A stretch of DNA of 64,000 bases from Scytonema hofmannii PCC 7110. Lineage in GTDB: Bacteria > Cyanobacteriota > Cyanobacteriia > Cyanobacteriales > Nostocaceae. The DNA lies in contig NZ_KQ976354.1 in assembly GCF_000346485.2 (NCBI RefSeq), positions 8,213,835-8,277,834 on the forward strand. The letters are read 5' to 3'. A program made the position numbers and the translations under genes. Positions 60,516 to 64,000 of this stretch are shown piece after piece (positions within the stretch are counted from its first letter, which is position 1; each line of letters starts with the position of its first letter). The notes beneath the pieces are model-generated. The model did not search any database. It saw only the letters and a list, made by a program, of their open reading frames with translations, and was not told the origin of the DNA.

Positions 60516-62211
60516 GGGCTTGCTGAAAAAGTCAGAAAACAGCAAGATAAGAATTGATTAGTTACTCAACAAGGGTCTAATATAAGCAGATGCTATCTAT
60601 GATTTAAGGACTGATTATTTTCAATAATAGTAAATGGGGAAAAAGGTGTAGTTTTAAAAAATAGACATAAAAAAGCATAAAATAGCCGCGAGAGCTGAGT
60701 AGAAAGATTCATCACTAAAAAAGTAATAGCAATTGCAGTTTCAGAAGTATGAGCAAGTTTCGTCATCACGCGATTGAGGCTAAATCTTCTTTTCCCCTGT
60801 CCAAATTTTCCCTCAATACAATTACGAATTCTCTCAGATTCTAAATCTTGTTTCTTTTTTTCTTTACTAACATTAGCTGGGGGTCTTCCTAAAGGAGGTC
60901 CGCTCATTATAATACCTCTTTCTTTACACCAAGCTCGGTTCTCTCTTGTGCGATAAATTTTATCAACATGAACAGATTCTGGATAGTACCCTGTGTAATT
61001 TTTAAAGGCTTCTACTTGAGCTTTTAAGTCTCCTGATTCATTAAAATTATCCCAACTTATATGGTCTAAAAATATATATCCTTCAAAGCAACTAGCAGAC
61101 AATTTTGCCCCAAATTCTACCGATTTACCAGCTTTCCCTCGGACAATTGGACGGATATGTGGTTGGGTTAAACTGACAATGCGGTCGTCAATACTCTGTT
61201 TTTTATTTTCATACAACCAGAGTTGTTGACGGTAGACTTCTGCAACTACAAGCAACATCTTATATTGTCTGTGACTTAAATCTTCCAGAGAGGCTCCTGA
61301 AATAATTAGCTGTTCAATATGAGATAAGTTTCTTTTGATATATTGAAGTTGTTTTCTAATTGCTTTTCTCCTGTCTTTTTGGGAAACGCGACGTTTTTTA
61401 GCGACTGCTAGATAATCCTTTCTAGCCCTCTCTCTATAGGTTCTTGGTTTTTTCTCTAATTGACCCAAAGTCTGTTCGTAAAGTAAGTCTATAATTTTCT
61501 CTGTCTGTTTTCTTGCTTGATTGAGTAGCTCTAAATCTGTCGGATAGCTGATATCACCCGGAGCACAAGTTGCATCTATTATTAATTTTCCCCGATTTTT
61601 GGGTGTCTCACCTTCTTCTTCTGGTGATTCTGTTTTTTTTTCAGATAGTTTAGAAGATGTTGCTTCTAGCATCTTCTTCACCATTTCTTGATTCACTTTG
61701 TTAACAAGCTCCACACTAATTCTTTCCCGAAAATGTACCAACATTGATGCATCAAATGGAGCTTCATTACTATAATATGACATTCCTATAAAGTACTGTA
61801 GATAAGGATTTTCTTTAATTTGCTCTACTGTTTCTCTATCGCTTATCCCCAACTTTTCTTTGATTATTAATGCCCCTAATGCCATCCGAAAAGATTTGGC
61901 AGGTGCTCCCATCTCTACTGAGAAAAATGAAGAATATTCTTCTTCAAATTCTGTCCAAGGAATGAAAGCAGCCATCATTACCCAACGATTATCTTCTGAT
62001 AACTTGCCCTCGAACGGGAGTTCAAAGTTTTCAGTTGGGATTGAAGTTTGTCCCTGTTTTCGGTACATGGTTACTAACAGCATACTTGATGCTGCCGCTC
62101 GCAGTGATGCAAGCATTTTTGGCTATTCTACCCTCCTCTCTTGCACCTGAATATACTTCTATAGTCTGAGAATTTAGAGACTGTCTCCTTTTTTTCTTTT
62201 TCAGCAAGCCC
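60516..62211. mobile_element. insertion sequence, copy 2 (1,696 bp)
   Basis: Same 16-bp inverted ends and length as copy 1; the target duplication is TAGTTA (60510-60515 and 62212-62217). It lies in non-coding DNA and breaks no recognisable gene. Both copies have the same orientation. Confidence 0.95.
60593..62116 (-). CDS. DDE transposase of IS copy 2
   Basis: The 507-residue translation is identical to that of the transposase at 52891-54414. Same-direction identical copies 7.7 kb apart offer a substrate for homologous deletion of the murI-kinase segment between them. Confidence 0.92.
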   Translation of the reverse strand: MLASLRAAASSMLLVTMYRKQGQTSIPTENFELPFEGKLSEDNRWVMMAAFIPWTEFEEEYSSFFSVEMGAPAKSFRMALGALIIKEKLGISDRETVEQIKENPYLQYFIGMSYYSNEAPFDASMLVHFRERISVELVNKVNQEMVKKMLEATSSKLSEKKTESPEEEGETPKNRGKLIIDATCAPGDISYPTDLELLNQARKQTEKIIDLLYEQTLGQLEKKPRTYRERARKDYLAVAKKRRVSQKDRRKAIRKQLQYIKRNLSHIEQLIISGASLEDLSHRQYKMLLVVAEVYRQQLWLYENKKQSIDDRIVSLTQPHIRPIVRGKAGKSVEFGAKLSASCFEGYIFLDHISWDNFNESGDLKAQVEAFKNYTGYYPESVHVDKIYRTRENRAWCKERGIIMSGPPLGRPPANVSKEKKKQDLESERIRNCIEGKFGQGKRRFSLNRVMTKLAHTSETAIAITFLVMNLSTQLSRLFYAFLCLFFKTTPFSPFTIIENNQSLNHR

Positions 62212-62430
62212 TAGTTAATTCAGGAGAGCACTAGTTTGTTCAGTCTTTTAGTATCGTAAGTTTTACACTGACAAGATTCTATTATTTACAAAACTACACA
62301 AGGTCTTGAACCCATGCATCACAACTAGGACTTATGCACTGTACAAATTGAACCTCGTATGTTTTGTAAAAAATAGTAATCCTAAGCGCGAATCATCCCA
62401 TGTGACAGTTGAGAGTGCGGAATCTGGGTT

Positions 62431-63192
62431 CTAAGAAAGGACTCTGACAGCAACACGCTCTTTAAGTGGAACATTTTGAGTATACCAGGGTTCACCCATC
62501 GATCCGTATTGGGCGTATTCAGATAGTTCTTGCGTTTCTTGAGTTCCATTGATTCCAATCCATTGAAATTGTTTCTTTGAAGCCAGAGCAAATTCGTAAA
62601 ACGCCTTTAACTCATGTTCTTCAAATCCAGGATATCCAATCAGCTCGTCGAAAACGATTATTGAACCTTCTGTGAGTTTTTCTCCTAAATACCTGAAGAT
62701 AGTTTTAGTTGATGAATAAAGATCGCAATCAACGTGCAACAAAGATATATACTCCTGGGTGTGAGCAGCGATAAATTGAGGAATAGTATCTTCAAAAAGA
62801 CCTTTTATGAGAGTCGCATTGCTTTTTACCTGGGGTAATCCTGGTTGCTTAAAAGCGCCTTTAGGTAATCCAGGACGCCAATCAGATGGTAATCCCTCAA
62901 AACTGTCAAATCCATAAACAGTTCCTTGTAACCGATACTCACAGATAAGATTGAGGGTATGTCCGCTAGCAACACCAAACTCTAACCAAAGACCATCTTG
63001 ATTAACAAGCTTCTCCCGCAAGACATATTGGAGAGGTGAGATTGGCAACTGCATTCCTGGAAGAATACGACAGCTATCTTCCACGAATCTGTTGAAGTCC
63101 TGATGAAAATTAATAATGTTCTGCATATTTTCTAATGAAGCAGTGATATTGCTTAAAAATGTTGTTCTAGGACGCTGTTCGATCGCATACAA
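62431..63192 (-). CDS. TylF/MycF-type SAM-dependent O-methyltransferase-like protein
   Basis: A 253-residue protein. WLEFGVASGHTLNLICEYR is the SAM-binding glycine motif, VYGFDSFEGLPSDWRPG and LLHVDCDLYSSTKTIFRYLGEKL the metal-binding acidic residues of the macrocin-O-methyltransferase family, and IIVFDELIGYPGFEEHE the catalytic stretch. Typical role: methylation of a sugar hydroxyl in glycans or secondary metabolites; not determinable here. Downstream of the NHL-like gene on the same strand, 42 bp away, so possibly co-transcribed. Confidence 0.85.
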   Translation of the reverse strand: MYAIEQRPRTTFLSNITASLENMQNIINFHQDFNRFVEDSCRILPGMQLPISPLQYVLREKLVNQDGLWLEFGVASGHTLNLICEYRLQGTVYGFDSFEGLPSDWRPGLPKGAFKQPGLPQVKSNATLIKGLFEDTIPQFIAAHTQEYISLLHVDCDLYSSTKTIFRYLGEKLTEGSIIVFDELIGYPGFEEHELKAFYEFALASKKQFQWIGINGTQETQELSEYAQYGSMGEPWYTQNVPLKERVAVRVLS

Positions 63193-63234
63193 CCCAGATG
63201 TGTTAAACCATTGAAGTTGCGTAAGTCCTGTCTT

Positions 63235-64000
63235 CTATAAAAATTTTTTAAGTTTAACGGTGCGAACAGAATTATCTCTATCTCCTGTTACGTACACTGT
63301 GTCACCTGCTATAGCAACTCCTGTCAGCCCGTAAGGTGGGGTTCCGTCTGGGGGACCCTCAAAGCCAATAGGCAAATTCTTCTTTAAAATAAAACTTTTG
63401 CCCGTATTGATATTAATTGCTTTAAGACTTTGAGTACCAACTTCAGCAACCACTGCAATACCACTGGAATGGTAAGCAACACCCTCTGGAGAAGATAAAT
63501 TCGTTGCGATGACTTGACGTTCTCCAGTTGCTAAATTGATTCGCGAGAGTTGATTACTGAGAAATTCCGTGACCAAAACAGTAGAGTCGTCCACTTTTGC
63601 CAAACCCGTCGGGCAACCCAAACCCTCTACCACTGTACGTCTATTGCTACCGACTTTGTCCAAAATCTGTATGAGTTGACCTCTGGCACAATCAGCAACT
63701 ACGATACTGTTGTCTGCAAGCTCAACCGCATCATAGGGTACGCTAAAACCCGTATAGGTATCCAATACTTCCCCCGTTTCCCGATTGAGTCGCTGCACGA
63801 CTCCTAAAAACCAACTGCTGGTAGTTGCGTTTTGGTCATTAATAGAAACAGTAAGGGGGAATTGAAGGGGCGTTACGATGCTCCGTACTGTCTTTAGTAT
63901 GCGTCCGCTTAGACGATCTAAAATTCGATAGGAATAGGCATCAGCAATATATAGAGAGTTACCGTAAGCAGCAATTCCACCAGGGAAAGTTACTCCAGAA
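63235..64000 (-). CDS. NHL/SMP-30-type beta-propeller protein, cut by the right window edge
   Basis: The frame runs to the edge (SGVTFPGGIAAYGNSLYIAD and TYTGFSVPYDAVELADNSIV within it). Repeats of the type VELADNSIVVADCARGQLI, PTGLAKVDDSTVLVTEFLSNQLSRI, PEGVAYHSSGIAVVAEVGTQSLKAI and GLTGVAIAGDTVYVTGDRDNSV are NHL/SGL blades of a six-bladed propeller. An internal ATG at 63798 is not the start since homology continues upstream. The N-terminus is outside the window. Function unknown; lactonase-like or a secreted binding protein. Confidence 0.8.
   Translation of the reverse strand, partial: SGVTFPGGIAAYGNSLYIADAYSYRILDRLSGRILKTVRSIVTPLQFPLTVSINDQNATTSSWFLGVVQRLNRETGEVLDTYTGFSVPYDAVELADNSIVVADCARGQLIQILDKVGSNRRTVVEGLGCPTGLAKVDDSTVLVTEFLSNQLSRINLATGERQVIATNLSSPEGVAYHSSGIAVVAEVGTQSLKAININTGKSFILKKNLPIGFEGPPDGTPPYGLTGVAIAGDTVYVTGDRDNSVRTVKLKKFL

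Overview
The window looks like chromosomal DNA of a filamentous, heterocyst-forming cyanobacterium (Nostocales). The evidence is the nif gene order, GCGATCGC (HIP1) octamers throughout, heptameric short tandem repeats (STRRs) in the nif spacers, CHAT/AAA/WD40 proteins, a cyanobacterial CO2-uptake NDH-1 operon and a programmed-excision architecture in nif genes. I cannot name the species.

Region 1 (1-16.7 kb) is the main nitrogenase cluster, read right to left on the minus strand: nifB, fdxN, nifS, nifU, glbN (cyanoglobin), nifH, nifD. Two genes are interrupted by site-specific excision elements. nifH is split into a 48-codon 5' part (10918-11061) and a 248-codon 3' part (4149-4895) by a complete element of about 6,022 bp. 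This element carries its own serine recombinase at one end and cargo that includes a flavodoxin-like reductase, a Gfo/Idh/MocA oxidoreductase and a Uma2 protein. nifD loses its normal C-terminus exactly at GGATTACTCCG (2657-2667), the core known for the XisA/nifD element. Bases 1-2656 are therefore the nifH-proximal end of a nifD element that continues beyond the left edge, and no nifK follows. As drawn, nitrogenase cannot be made without two DNA excisions.

Region 2 (17.7-34.6 kb) is an accessory region. It holds an AAA-WD40 protein with 14 WD repeats, a CsgG-like protein, a CHAT-AAA protein, a second AAA-WD40 protein with 7 repeats, duplication scars between them, a COP23-like protein, two toxin-antitoxin pairs, an orphan xisI, an AbiEii-like nucleotidyltransferase, transposase and Uma2 remnants, and a third, decayed WD40 copy.

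Region 3 (34.9-42.5 kb) holds a quinone-oxidoreductase-type dehydrogenase and a minus-strand operon for inducible-type CO2 uptake: ndhF, a Tat-signal beta-carbonic anhydrase, ndhD, cupA/chpY.

Region 4 (43.0-46.7 kb) is the second nif operon: nifP, an asr1405-type gene, a broken DUF2949 gene, a 39-residue membrane protein, nifV, nifZ, nifT. The nifB and nifP upstream regions share a striking array of three AAATACTNGTNCCCC repeats at 22-23 bp spacing, probably the CnfR-type activator site that joins both operons in one regulon.

Region 5 (46.9-64 kb) holds an aspartic protease, Dps, pirin, an RTX-serine hydrolase, a histidine kinase cut by an insertion sequence with a clear 6-bp target duplication, its convergent response regulator, murI, a glycerol-3-phosphate-dehydrogenase-like gene plus FGGY kinase pair, a second identical IS copy, a TylF-type methyltransferase and an NHL/SMP-30-like protein running off the right edge. 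I saw no rRNA, tRNA or CRISPR array.
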